NCBI GenBank assembly: GCA_914767715.1
Contig: OU612065.1
Location: forward strand, 10,354,001-10,418,000
DNA from: Membranipora membranacea
Lineage: Eukaryota > Bryozoa > Gymnolaemata > Cheilostomatida > Membraniporidae
DNA length: 64,000 nucleotides
Direction: 5' to 3'
Positions 35,716-47,150 of the stretch are shown here, in pieces. Position 1 is the stretch's first letter; each line of letters begins with the position of its first letter. The notes under the pieces were generated by a model. It was not told where the DNA came from and made no database searches. It saw only the letters and a program-made list of their open reading frames with translations. Both the position numbers and the translations under genes were made by a program.

Positions 35716-35943
35716 CAGAATGGTGTAGTGGATGACCTTCTGGACAAACAACTCATGACACAAGGGTTATGTGACTGACTGGTGGCAAAAGTGAAAGCAT
35801 TCAAATTATTTGATGCAAGAAAGTTAATGCAGCAGAGGAATGACGATATAACTAGGGTATTTATGAAACAGTTGGCTAGGTTGGGGTTTGGGAGTGTTTT
35901 GCAGGATGGCAGGCAAGATCGTTGGCATTCAAGCCTAACATAA
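35716..35943 (+). pseudogene. Exon-like remnant, function unknown
   Basis: After a good acceptor (TTTGTGTATTTGCAG) the sequence can be read for 75 codons with one internal TGA (35776-35778): VVDDLLDKQLMTQGLCD, stop, then VKAFKLFDARKLMQQRNDD and FMKQLARLGFGSVLQDG, ending at TAA. Composition looks like protein, but I recognise no family. It may be a decayed exon of a gene into which the Gypsy element inserted. Confidence 0.25.
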
Positions 35944-36117
35944 CTGAACAGTGACAGCTTGTCATCTCTGCCAAAAAAGACGGCAAGAAGTTACATGTAA
36001 TTGTATTGCTTAGCTATTGTAAATACTCACTGAATTGAACTATTCATATACAGAGTTCAATGTTCCTACTATAATAGTTAAAGTTGGGTGACTTATACCT
36101 ACATGATATCATGTTAA

Positions 36118-36661
36118 GGTTATGATACCGACGCTGTTCGATTTTGACATTTCATATATTGTTGGAAAGCTAATCCAACACTGATTCTGAAAATATCGGT
36201 TTCAGCATGGCATCATGTCATGGCGTTGTGCTATTATGAGTCGTCTTTGAGGAGGATTTTTTAGGACACTATGGTGCAGATACTATGGTTCCAATCAGAC
36301 TCAACTGCATAATGTTTACAGAAGCTGATTGAGGCTCCAATGTGATGCAAGCCACACAACAAAAATACATGTTATTTACTGTGGGAAAACCCTATGCTAC
36401 ATGTCATGACTAATAAATGACAAGGGTGCTTCTTAGGTGTCTTGTAAAAATTATTCAGTTGAAAGTCCGATATGAACCATTGTGTCTGCACCACATCGTT
36501 CTAAAAGTTCCTCCTCAAAGACCCTTATCCTGCATTATATCAAAATAGCACAACGCCATGACATGACGTCATGCTGAAATCAAATTATTTGCAATCAGTG
36601 TTTGATTAGCTTTCCAATGATATATAAAATGTCAAAATCGGTCAATGTTGGTATCATAACC
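36118..36661. mobile_element. TTAA-flanked foldback MITE, 544 bp
   Basis: Inverted arms of about 175 bp (from GGTTATGATACC at 36118; mirrored to 36661) with diverged matches such as TGTCATGGCGTTGTGCTATT. TTAA stands directly outside each end (36114-36117 and 36662-36665), the duplication made by piggyBac and Kolobok transposases. No coding capacity. Confidence 0.85.
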
Positions 36662-36665
36662 TTAA

Positions 36666-37344
36666 ACCATACATTAAACCTATATTTTTACTCTTTTCTC
36701 ATGCTCATACTCTTATTTTATGCTATGTGTTTGTCATCATAGCCTAGATTATTCATAAATTTTGTGTTTGAAAGTTGATAATAATACTAAATATAGCTGT
36801 CAGCAAGTTCTAGGCATTCTACTTTCTGGTAACACTCTATCTACACTGAGCTTTTACAATGGAAACACAATCATACATTCTTGCAAGAAAATTTAGAAAA
36901 TTCTGCATTAATCTCTAACATGCAAGAATTCCAGAAACTTGACCCAAAATTGACCTGTCACCATTGCCAAGTTATGATTGAGAGTTTGAGGATTAATAGA
37001 CAATGAATAGGTTGAGAGACTAATCGATGCCAGATTCGGAATCTCCATGCTCCAATTTATGTGTCCAACATTTTCCAGGGCTATAGGTATCATATTCTAG
37101 AAGTTATTCCGAAAAGCGCGTAACAAATGGTTGGGGTTATGTGGAGATAAATCTGAAAATTCGATGACGTCGATAGAGTTCAATGATGATGTGTCATGAT
37201 TATAATGTGAGTTACCTATATCTCAACACTGGATAGCAGAAGAGTGATAGAAATTGGAGGGCATATGTAATGAAGCATGGAGATTCAAAATCTAGCAACC
37301 ATAAGGCTCTCATATTATGCTGTCTATGTCTCTTTGTTCTCTAT
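36666..37344. other. No gene seen
   Basis: AT-rich, no coding signal and no clear repeat structure. Confidence 0.3.
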
Positions 37345-37800
37345 GTTTATTGCTTTCTCTAACGTTTCTATGTTTTTTCTACAAAATTTATAAAACTTTG
37401 CATTGATATTCTACGTTTCTACGATCCTGACCCAAGTCGGGGCTGTCAACGTTTTCATTCTACATTCTACGATTGAGAGGTTATTGCTTTCTCTAACGTT
37501 TCTACGTTTTTTCTACAAAATTTATATAACTTTGCATTGATATTCTACGTTTCAACGTTTCTACGATCCTGACCCAAGTCAGGGCTGTCAACGTTTTCAT
37601 TCTGCGTTCTACGATTCAGAGTTTATTGCTTTCTCTAACATTTCTACGTTTTTTCTACAAAGTTTATATAACTTTGCATTGATATTCTACGTTTCAACGT
37701 TTCTACGATCCTGACCCAAGTCGGGGCTGTCAACGCTTCATTACACGTTCTTCAATTCAGAGTTTTCTGCTCAATGTAATAATGCTCTGCTAACATTTCT
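37345..37800. repeat. Tandem array, period about 134-142 bp, just over three copies
   Basis: Each unit contains TTATTGCTTTCTCTAAC, TTTCTACAAAATTTATA, and CGATCCTGACCCAAGTCGGG followed by GCTGTCAACG. Units begin near 37348, 37482 and 37624. The last unit decays into the flank. Confidence 0.88.
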
Positions 37801-38215
37801 ACGATACAATATGCTACGTATTTCTACAAAAATCATATATGTTATAATGAACGGAGAAATTTTCAAGTTAGATAGGAAATCAACATGGGGAGTTTCTCAA
37901 AATCTCCGATGCTGCACCTGCCTCGAACTCTGATGGTTGATGGTTTCATTATAGCATAATTTAGTTTATTCTTAGTAAAGTGTGACTTTGTTAAATGGAG
38001 ATAGTACACTTGCTTTCTTGTTCAGTGAGCTATGCTATTTTGCGTTGTGATCGTTGGTGCCATTGAGTGGCCTGGACAGCAGTTGCAATACACTTCAATA
38101 CAATGATTAACAGCATAGCTTTGATAAGCCTGGCTGGCTTGAGCTTCGATAATTTTATCCAGAATGCAGGTATCAAAATCAAATATATATATATATCAAT
38201 CCAAATTATTTTTAG

Positions 38216-40946
38216 GTGCAAAGGATGTACACTTAATGGACGGTTGCGGCGTTGAAGCGGCATCTTAAGCTACACAAACAACCTGTAACAGGAAAGAAAG
38301 CCGAGCTAGTGAAGCGGTGTTTAAGTCATGAAAAGAAGTGCAGCTGCAAAATCATCAGCTCTGAAGGAGACCCTGCTCAATCCCAAAAGCTAAGTTCAGA
38401 AGATTTGAGTAATATCATTTCCACCATTACATGGACAGATTCCTTGACGCTATGGCCATCACTAACTCACTCATGTATTCATACATTCAAAGCTTCTGAT
38501 AAACACAATCAACAAGGGTACAGTCTCTTCAAATCTGAGAAAGTTGAGAACATGCTGGTTGGTTTAAGTGATGGCAGCTTTTACTGTAAAGGCCGAGTTG
38601 CACCAAGTATGAAAAAGCTTGGTTATTTAACGGCAGTTAAAATTCAGGGTGATTTGCAAACACGCAGTAGCCTTGCTATATCTTCTCGTTGACCATCTGA
38701 TGTCTGATCGGGAGAAGATTGCCGAATCAATAGCTTGCACTTCACAACCCCGTCAGTGGGGACGAGCAAGTGCAAAGCCAGTTGTTGCCGATTTTGCTAA
38801 TTTTTCAGAAATGGTGCCCCGAGTTGTACGACATGACCCGGATAATCCTAACTCTGCTATTGTGCAATCCCTCAGAGCTGAGAGCCAGCTGCGATATCCC
38901 AGTCTTGCAGCAGATGCACCTCCATTAACCAGGGCAAGGAAACATACCCTCACCAGTCTCCATCCCTTCTGGAGTTCTGTTGCGATGGATGTGTCAGAAC
39001 CAGAATCAGAATCCAGCAGCTGTGTGGATATGCACGGCCAGAGAAAGATATTCTCTCCAGTCTTTATCCTGCACCGGTGGTCATTCGTGGACCGGAGACC
39101 AGCAGCTGTGTGGAGACAAAGCCTCTAGTGCTAAAAAAATCGTAAGTTTTTAGGTGATATAGCTAGTACAACACAAGCGAATCGACAACTAGTCACTGAT
39201 GTCAAACTGTTGGCTCATAATCAGTTTAAATATATTATGGAGCATAATTTAAAATGATCTATTCTTATTTTAAATGTGGTGTAGAGTGCTCGATGAATTT
39301 ATTATAACTGTGTATATTTTATATTTATTTGTTTATGTTAATTTAATGTGGAAAGAATGATATAATAATATTGAATTATATGATTCAAATTATTACATAA
39401 TCAATTTAAATTTCAATCTTGTTGCTGTCGTTTTTCCAGGACCACTTCGCTTCATCAGGAAGCTCAGCCTATACCTCTCATTGAAGTTATAGATGATAAC
39501 TATTGCTATCTCATCTCCTGAAGTCTGTCCTCCTCTTGTTAGGCCTCTCACCAAGCAATGGATAAATAGTTGGTGAGTAATAATACTGATTAAAACCATC
39601 ATTGGCTCATATACAGACGCTTGGCTTTTGATATTTTTACTTACTATTCAGCCATAGTTGTCAGTAGATAAAGTTTTTATCTGTGTAGAGTTGCCCCCAC
39701 ATCACATAGACCATGGAGTTAGAGACAACTCCTTGCATAGACTGTAAGCTTTTTTCGAAGGGTATTATCCAACAGTCTGGCACTATCAGATACCTGCTGT
39801 TGTCTTTGACTATTCCGATTAATGTGTTAAACTTTAATGAACGAAAATGCTATCCTCTTGTTTATAGGAACATAGACGAGGATTCGTTTCATGAGCCTTT
39901 GAAGTCCGATACTGTCCAGACATCTGACAATCCTGTGACCATAGGAACAGACTACAAAAGGTAAGACTGTTAGGATGCATTTACAAATCCCACAGATGTG
40001 AGCTTAATTCCAGGTCTTACCTACGCTTAGCCAAGCTCACCTCGTCCCCCCCCCCTCTTTGCCTCTCAACTGTAAAGTTGAAATTACTGCTATCGCTTAC
40101 GATCCATTCCTAGCCTTTCGTCAAATGTGAATGTCACTGTTGCCAACCAATATTATCAAAACCCTCTAAATGCAGTTTAGTTTGCTATCTTTCACTTATT
40201 TACCAAAACTTTATTTATGAGAAGATTCTGAAAACTGGTGTTTGCAGTTTGATGCGCAAAATATTGGTTTCATTCCTTGTTTGCTTTGCTCAACCAGGCT
40301 CCGAAAAGAACTGGAGATTGCTACCAGATGCCAGGGAGATAACTCGGCTTGGAGTGAAGCTTGACGAGGAAAGATTACAGCCTCTATAATAGGCACAATA
40401 TACTGTATGCGTCCGACCACTGATCCGAGCCGACTTGTCAACCAAATCAACACCAGCACTGATTTGTCTCACGTTGCCGCCATTAGACACGGAAAGAAGT
40501 TCGAAATAAAAGCAAAAGAATACTACGAGAGAATGAAAAATGTTAAAATCGAGGATCGTGGTTTCATGCTCCACCCAAAGCATCACTGGCTAGGGGCAAG
40601 CACAGACGGATTAATAACCAACCCTCCAACTGCTATTGAGATCAAGTGCCCTTTAGGCGATCCGGATAGTAAAACCATAATTGAATTAGCTCGTAAACGT
40701 AAAAACTGGTGCATGGATATCAATGGTGAGGTGATGTGGCTAAAAAAGAATCATAAATATTTTTACCAATGCCAAATGCAAATGGAATGCTTAGAAGTAG
40801 ATGAGTGTGTATTTGTAGTATATTTATGTACTGAGGCTGGTGTGTTTCAGGACATGCATAGCGAGCGTATTAGAAGAGATGAGGAACTAGTCCACAATCT
40901 AATAAGGAAAGCTGAACTATTTTATAATATTAACCTAAAGATTTGA
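38216..40946 (+). pseudogene. SAP-SWIM-YqaJ nuclease gene of the transposon, broken
   Basis: A SAP-like motif (LKRHLKLHKQPVTGKKAELV) follows an acceptor at 38215. Next comes a SWIM-type region: SMKKLGYLTAVKIQG and ICKHAVALLYLLV are in different frames and the CxC half of the SWIM finger between them is missing. A linker reaches LHPFWSSVAMDVSEPE and continues to a donor (GTAAGT) near 39140. A later exon near 40290-40946 holds the YqaJ-type exonuclease: WSEA-stop-RGKITAS, PSRLVNQI, HGKKFEIKAKEYYE, LGASTDGLI, AIEIKCPL and YFYQCQMQMECL. The D...EIKCP pair is the nuclease active site. The TGA before RGKITAS and the frame break disable the gene. Confidence 0.72.
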
Positions 40947-41500
40947 GACGTCAACCGGAAAGTTTCGCATAGTAAATTTTTTATCTAGATGTTGCTCAGT
41001 CAATACCGGTACGACTTCAACCAATACTCATTTTGCAATCTCAAATACTTGTATTTCCAGCCTATCTACTTTTGTATGTTTACCATGTTTATCATACTTG
41101 AGGTATGACAAGAATGTTCTTCCAGTCTTATATTATACTGTCAAGCATTTTAGGAGAGATGAAAAACTAGTCCACAATTTAATCAGTAACGCTTAACTAT
41201 TTTATAATATCGGCACATCTAGCTTCAGGGAATTGTCTGAACATTTTAATCTGAGAAGACAACTTTTTCCTGCCAGACCCTTTAACCTGAACATTTGAGA
41301 CGTCAACTGGAAACTTTCGCACAGTAAAATTTTTATTTAGATGTTGCTCAGTCAAATCCGGTGCGACTTCAACCAATACTCACTTACCAATCTCAATATA
41401 CTTGTATTCCCAGCCTCTTTTCCTACCTTTGTATGTTTATCAAACTCAAGTCATGACAAGAATGTTTTTCTAGTCTTGTATTTTACTTTACTTTATCAAA
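40866..41500 (+). repeat. Direct duplication of the YqaJ gene end, about 310-350 bp unit
   Basis: The end of the YqaJ gene (GAACTAGTCCACAATCTAAT) and downstream sequence (GAGACGTCAACCGGAAA, AGATGTTGCTCAGTCAA) recur diverged just downstream, starting near 41148. Confidence 0.75.
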
Positions 41501-41950
41501 TAAATTTTATAAACAATTTTATTACTATCTCTGACAAAAAAGCCGTAAAATTCGGTTTATACACTGGCAAAAGACTAAACATAGAAAAAACAGGTATATG
41601 TGGTAATAGTTAAAAAAGAATATTGTTTAGTATTAGCAAGAGGCTTGGAACTGAGGTACACAAAACTTTGAACAATGTAGATCCTTTGCGAGGCTGTTGC
41701 ACATGTTCTTGAAAACTTAGTTAATCATAAACTGTGATGCCAAGATATCTCGCTTTATCACACATAGTAATATCGGTGCCATTCAAAAACAGAGCTGGAG
41801 TATCAGTTTGGCAAGCTGAGTAAAAAAACCATTTCTTGTGTCTAAATAGGGTGAAACAAAAGATTCAAATTAGTGCACAGCTTGGAAATTTACTTATCTC
41901 ATCAAAATAAGAACAAAGATCTGACTGATTGTGCAGGGTCTAGTGGTGAT

Positions 41951-43661
41951 TTAAAAAGAGGGGTGTTGCAAGTTTGTCAAATAGCAGCAGTTGACCCAGA
42001 TTTTATTTAGTAAAGCAAGAGAGTTGTTTGGAAACGAATTATTAAGAATATTGTACCGACGAACCCTACCAATAACTCTCTCTACATGGATTCTGACGGC
42101 GGCTATAGACCGTGTGTAAGCTACTTCTTTACTGTCAAACTGTGACTTGTTTGCAAGAAAAGGAGGAATGTTTAGCTCAACAGTATGATCCTGAAGATCC
42201 TCTATGGTGAATCCACGATCAGCCATCAACAAATCCCCAGACTCTAGCAAGTTTGGTAGCCCACTGCGTATAACTATCTCCTTGTCGGACAATCTTCCTG
42301 GCTGAATATCAGGCAGGAAGGTGATAAAACAGTTAGGAGCTATGCCAATGAGGGCCTTGGCAGTGTTATGAGACTTATACGTTGAATATGTGAGTTGCTG
42401 CACTGTGCTGGCGGAAGGCCGCTGAATAAAAATTTCAGTACAGTCTATTATTACCCTGGTCTTAGAATATTTTTCCTTGAATGAATCTGGCATGGTTTGC
42501 TTCACCTGGTTCTGACTGGGCCAGATATTCACTTCTCTAAATCGACGATACATTAAGTCACTCCAGGCTGTCACGATTCTGGAGACATCTCCCTGCGTTA
42601 TTCCAAATCTGAAAAACAGAGAATGATAACCATATTAAATTTACAATAATAATTTGAGCGCACGGAGTGTTAAAAGGTCAATGTTTCGAAATTAAATTAC
42701 GCATTCTTAATATTTTGTGTTTGGGTTTCTAGTTAAGATATCAAGGTTGAGGTTGAACACTAGGCTCCAATTCTCTCGTTGAACTCATATTTTTGTACAA
42801 TAATAATATAAATTGTATATTAGCATCAAAATCTCACCTGAATGCCAGATCGTTTTGCGGTGAGTCGAGTTTGTATTTCGTCAGTGTTAGAAGTAGGCAG
42901 GTCTCCGGAGTTAAGATGTTATCAGAGAAACTTCTGCTTGTTGGGTATCGGATGTGGGGAAAGTCAGGCCTCAGGAAGTCTATGAGAGCCTGCATATGTT
43001 TAACATCTTTAAACCCTGTGTTAAGGTTAAGCGTATCGCTGCTGTTCTTGATGGTTTCAAAAGTCAACACTTTTCTAGATAATGATTTGATCTCTGCTCG
43101 AGACACTGACACTTTCTTCATGGTGCTGAATAAGTCAGTGGCAGCTTTGCGTTTAGTTGGTGTTTGAGGTAGAACTGCACTGGAGGCATATATGTGGTCT
43201 CCTGTCACACTATAAGGATCTCTATGCATGATCTCCGGTTTGCTGGCTCCTACCACCACATGTGCTCCTACATAAGGAACTGCTTGTCCACTAGCTATGA
43301 GTTTTTGATTATTGTTTTCTTGTTGCTGAGCCGCAGTTGGCTGAATGGGTGAGATGGGTCTTGCAGCTCTAGTCGATGTATTGGATTTGCGTGCATTGGT
43401 AGTGGGTTTTTGCTGCTTCAATGGAAACACTGATGGTATAGGCTGCTCTTTGCTTTTTGATCCGCCAACAAAATGCGCTGAGCAAACCCTGTGTGATCTA
43501 CTGTCAGGTTTAAAAAGACTGTTACTATCATTTGACTTCCGTCCAATTGCCTGTATCCATCTTCTCCTCTGGGTTGGATCTTCTGGGAATCTGTAAAAGC
43601 TGATGCCAGAGTCTTTACTGGAACGATCATAGCAGCCTGGTACGTAGCAAGTATATGGCAT
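41951..43661 (-). CDS. THAP-DDE transposase of the ISL2EU-like element, intact
   Basis: Two exons, 43661-42838 and 42608-41951, join in phase 2 across a 229-bp intron (donor CAG|GTGAG, acceptor TTTTTCAG) and encode 493 residues. The start is the ATG of MPYTCYVPGC, just after an acceptor-like TTTTTTCAG; an upstream non-coding exon is possible. Residues 1-85 form a THAP zinc finger (C5, C10, then RRRWIQAIGRK and CSAHF), used to bind transposon ends. The splice joins LAFRFGITQGDVSRI. The DDE core shows VIIDCTE (D330), LLMADRGF (D405) and HVERVIGRVR (E451), as in DDE_Tnp_4/IS5-like enzymes. No stop or frameshift is seen, so this gene may still work although its YqaJ partner is broken. Confidence 0.9.
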
Positions 43662-44149
43662 AATCTGAAAAAAACATTGAGAGCTAAGAATATGTATTCT
43701 GAAAAGGCTGAACTGGGGCTCCCACAACACACACACTTTAGGTAATATTTCAGCTGCAATTTCAGGCCACGTTTTCAGCTCAAAGCATAGCCCCTAATCA
43801 GAGGTAAGCTAATAATTAACTTGAATTTGTGTTTTTGTGTTGAGCTTGAGAATGAGTGAGTCCCACTCCTAAAGAGTGAGAGTTAGCAGGCCTGTCAGTC
43901 ACACAAATTTTATGCTCAAACCTTCCAGTTCCTCTTTCCATCAACAGTGACATTTTTTTTGTCTAACACACAACAAGTGACAACACATGTACCTTGTGTT
44001 GCCTCCTTGTATTTTTGGGTCACTTACAAACAAATTAGTTCTCCATGTACATGTCATATTAAGTCAGAACAACCCAACCTTTCCACCCAGATGCATTATT
44101 AGATGGGACAGATACAACAGCACAGTGACAATATAAACAACACAGGTCT

Positions 44150-45901
44150 CCCAGCCGGCGCAACTGTATCTAAACTATGTTGGAAAGATGTTTACCTTAG
44201 AGGCTGAACTACGTCTGCCTAATGTGGCAATCTGTCATGCTATTATATGTTGGAATGGTGCATTTTAGTAGATATTGTTACGATATATAAACTGCCTCTG
44301 CTACACATCTAACTAAAGGCTTGTATATATAGTAACCATGCGTTTTCTACACAGCAAATTTATACACAATATATCATACCTCAGTCCTCAGCATATATTT
44401 CATTTTAATTACAATTTATTAGATTTAATATCAATTTAGGAGGGTGTTTTACTCACTGTGGATGTTGAGTAGTAGGCCCATAAGACTTCCACTAGTGGAG
44501 GGTAAGTCATTGAGTCATTTGCAGCGTAACTCTTGAAACTTATTTTGAATGCAATCTGGTTCAACTTTATTCGCAAAGAACATTAAGTGGTGCTTAATGC
44601 AGGTAATCTAAACCCTGGCTATTTATTTACCAATTTCAAAATACTGACATGTATTAATGTTTCAAAGTTATTGAATAATGGTTTATTTAAATAATTATAT
44701 TGCACTGTTGTGTTGTCACAAGGGCTTACCAAACGTTAGCAGCTTACCAGGGGAGAAATATGCAAGTAATGTATACAAATTCAACAGCTACGCAGTCATG
44801 AACGCATCGTTCCCATGCAGTTTAGATACTAGATTTGATTTTAAGAAAATTGAATACAACAGTGCAAAATAGAATTGTACACAATTTGGAGCCACACAGA
44901 GTGTTAGCAAACAAATTGCAAAGCATTTTTTTCCCATATGATGCCAGTATTCTTGCAAATTACTCTCTATACTCCATCAAGAGTTAACCAGGGGAAGGCA
45001 ATTTCTAATTTATTCATGATCTGTACTACTCACCCTTGTAACATTTATTATTTGTCAATCTTGAATAATCTCGGCATTGAATAAGAGTGATGACAATGAT
45101 TGATGGTCAAAATTAACTAAGCAATGCCAAGATTAAAATTATTTTCCTATGTAGTTGAGAATTTCTGCATTTCTGAATATCGCCATTGTTGATCATAGTC
45201 CCAAAAAAAAGCTTGCAGGTAAAAAGCCAAATGAATTATTTTAGCAAATTGATAGCAGATAACTCCAAATTTATACAGCCCATTGTTTTTTATATGAATT
45301 TGAATTCACATGAGAAGTATATAAAAGTGGTTCAATAATGTGAGTGGCACTTGGGTGAGTTGGGGGAGTCTATTTTACACACCCATGCAGAAAACTTCAT
45401 TCAGTCAAATGAATTTAAGCTTTATATATACCACTTTCCCATCCCCCTATCAATCCTTGACCCAGTATAGTAAAGTAGCTGTAGTTACTGCGCAGTTACC
45501 ATATTGCAAAAAACTGTGTTGCTTTGTATGCACCATTTATGCCTCTACGTGGTCATAAACGCATCATTCCCATGCGGTCTAGAGACTAGATTTGATTTTA
45601 AGAAAATGGAATAAAACAGTGCAAAATAGAATTGCACACAATTTGGAGCCACGCAGAGAGTGTTAGCAAACAAATGGCAAAGCATTTTTTATCACATATG
45701 ATGCCAGTATTCTTGCAAATTACTCTCGAGTAAAGTAGCTGTAGTTACTGCGCAGTTACCATATTGGAAAAAACTGTGTTGCTTTGTATGCACCATTTAT
45801 GCATCTACAAGATATTGAATGTTAAACGTGTACCATGCAACACAGAAACAATCCAATTGCGACATTGGAAACATGTTGCCGCATACAATGTGCCGGCTGG
45901 G
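44150..45901. mobile_element. Non-autonomous DNA transposon, 1,752 bp, CCCAGCCGGC ends
   Basis: Ends CCCAGCCGGCGCA and (inverted) CCCAGCCGGCACA. The flanks carry a 2-bp duplication, CT, at 44148-44149 and 45902-45903. Copy 1 of repeat A is continuous across this point (CTCCAAGAAGACCTGTG at 16960-16976), giving the empty site. Inside are tandem duplications: about 180 bp at 44780-44960 recurs at 45545-45728, and an 80-bp block at 45472 recurs at 45731. No transposase. Short duplication and GC-rich ends recall CACTA-like elements, but the superfamily is unproven. Confidence 0.8.
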
Positions 45902-46292
45902 CTTCTTGGAGAGTGCCTGTGTAAACACATTACACTGTACATTATTCCTCTTACTTACAACAGCAGTGACATTTATTTTTTTCTAACAACACACAACGAA
46001 CAAGTGACAACACATTTCCAGTTCAAGTCTTACCATTCATTAGATGTTGTATAGTGATTAGAAGGCCATATTAGTCCACAAGACGATCGGTGGTTATACC
46101 ATACAGTGTGAGTTATAAACAAGCTGTCTAAGTTGACATATAATGTCTAATCAATGAACTCCCTCATTAGTCTAATCCAGTGATGAATTACTCAGCAATT
46201 ATTCAGTAGTCAAAATTTCCCCACATAAGATTTCTGCTGATTACACCGGAAGTATCAGCGCATGCGCATAGTGGACAGTTCATGGCAGGGGG

Positions 46293-46553
46293 CAGTCTGC
46301 ACATGTGCGAACTGTTGAGGCATACGTTCGTCTCTGCAGCATAGGGCTTGAACTAATTCACCTAGTCTGAGTACCATAATTGGGAAAACAATGGAAACCC
46401 ATAATTTGGAAATATTTGGGCCTAAATGGAACACTGGTTTTGATATCCCATAACCTTGAACCCTGGGAGTTGCCTTTCTTGATGGAAGGCAGCGCCACCA
46501 CTGCTGTGCTGCAGAGATAGACTATGTCACAAGGCTATCCTGCAAGCAGAATG
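46293..46553 (-). mobile_element. MITE M1, copy b, 261 bp
   Basis: Starts CAGTCTGC, ends GCAGAATG, with the 9-bp duplication GGCAGGGGG (46284-46292 and 46554-46562). Repeat A copy 1 shows the empty site (complement of ATGGCAGGGGGTGTGGC at about 11146-11164). Confidence 0.92.
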
Positions 46554-46603
46554 GGCAGGGGGTGCGGCTTATGGGATAAGGCCACTGAACTCAATCCTGG
46601 AAC

Positions 46604-46910
46604 CATTCTGCTTGCAGGATAGCCTTGTGACCATAGATTTAAAAAACAGTACTGTTTTTTAAATCTATGCTTGTGACATAGTCTATCTCTGCAGCACAGC
46701 AGTGGTGGCGCTGCCTTCCATCAAGAAATGCAACTCCCAGGGTTCAAGGTTATGAGATATCAAAACCAGTATTCCATTTAGGCCCAAATATTTCCAAAAT
46801 ATGGGTTTCCATTGTTTTCCCAATTTTGGTACTCAGACTAGGTGAATTAGTTCAAGCCCTATGCTGCAGAGACGAACGTATGCCTCAACAGTTCGCACAT
46901 GCGCAGACTG
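46604..46910 (+). mobile_element. MITE M1, copy c, with a palindromic insertion
   Basis: Starts CATTCTGC, ends GCAGACTG, with the 9-bp duplication TCCTGGAAC (46595-46603 and 46911-46919). It lies 50 bp from copy b in the opposite orientation, so the pair forms a large inverted repeat. Its length is 261 bp once the 46-bp insertion unit is removed. Confidence 0.92.
46632..46669. mobile_element. 38-bp perfect palindrome inserted with an 8-bp target duplication
   Basis: Each half is CATAGATTTAAAAAACAGT or its complement, with no loop. CTTGTGAC flanks both sides (46624-46631 and 46670-46677). The other M1 copies read GCCTTGTGACATAG once at this point, which proves an insertion. CA...TG ends and 8 bp fit hAT-type transposition. 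Confidence 0.9.
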
Positions 46911-47049
46911 TCCTGGAACAGCAGCTCACTCATAGCCTTATAAACAGTAACCACTCAATTTAGGAATACTGACTTGATTTATGAACTCCTCAATCCTTCA
47001 ATAATTTAAGTTTATAGATGTCTATGTGATTTGCTATGTGAAATGCTAT

Positions 47050-47150
47050 GTGATTGGCTGTCCCTAGTAGAGGGTGCCATCTTTACTGTATGACCACGTG
47101 ACAGTCACCTGACTAAAACCATTACAACAAGATGCATTCTTCCGGATATA
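47050..47150 (+). promoter_or_regulatory. Promoter-like motif cluster
   Basis: An inverted CCAAT box (ATTGG, about 47053), an E-box CACGTG (47095-47100) and an ETS-type TTCCGG (about 47141) stand within 100 bp, directly before an ATG at 47151. Such TATA-less clusters are common at housekeeping genes. Confidence 0.4.

Larger units (their letters stand above)
38026..43794. mobile_element. ISL2EU-like DNA transposon, about 5.8 kb
   Basis: Two convergent genes, a plus-strand SAP/SWIM/YqaJ gene and a minus-strand THAP/DDE transposase, lie tail to tail. From general knowledge, a THAP-containing transposase paired with a YqaJ exonuclease is the hallmark of eukaryotic ISL2EU elements. The proposed ends match imperfectly as inverted repeats: left GAGCTATGCT near 38027, right (inverted) GGGCTATGCTTTGAG near 43793, with a further shared block, GTGGCCTG then GCAG, about 30-45 bp inside each. 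Exact ends and the target duplication are uncertain. Confidence 0.7.
43992..46583 (-). repeat. Repeat A, copy 2 (inverted), with two insertions
   Basis: Inverted relative to copy 1 at 11134-17126. Contains the uninterrupted LINE target (ATCTAATGAATGG on the minus strand near 46036). It is itself split by a 1.75 kb DNA transposon (44150-45901) and by MITE M1 (46293-46553). Confidence 0.85.

Noticed and set aside
38216-40946. SAP/SWIM/YqaJ gene as a host nuclease or a virus-derived gene
   Set aside because: It lies between matching transposon ends with a THAP-DDE transposase, and is broken.
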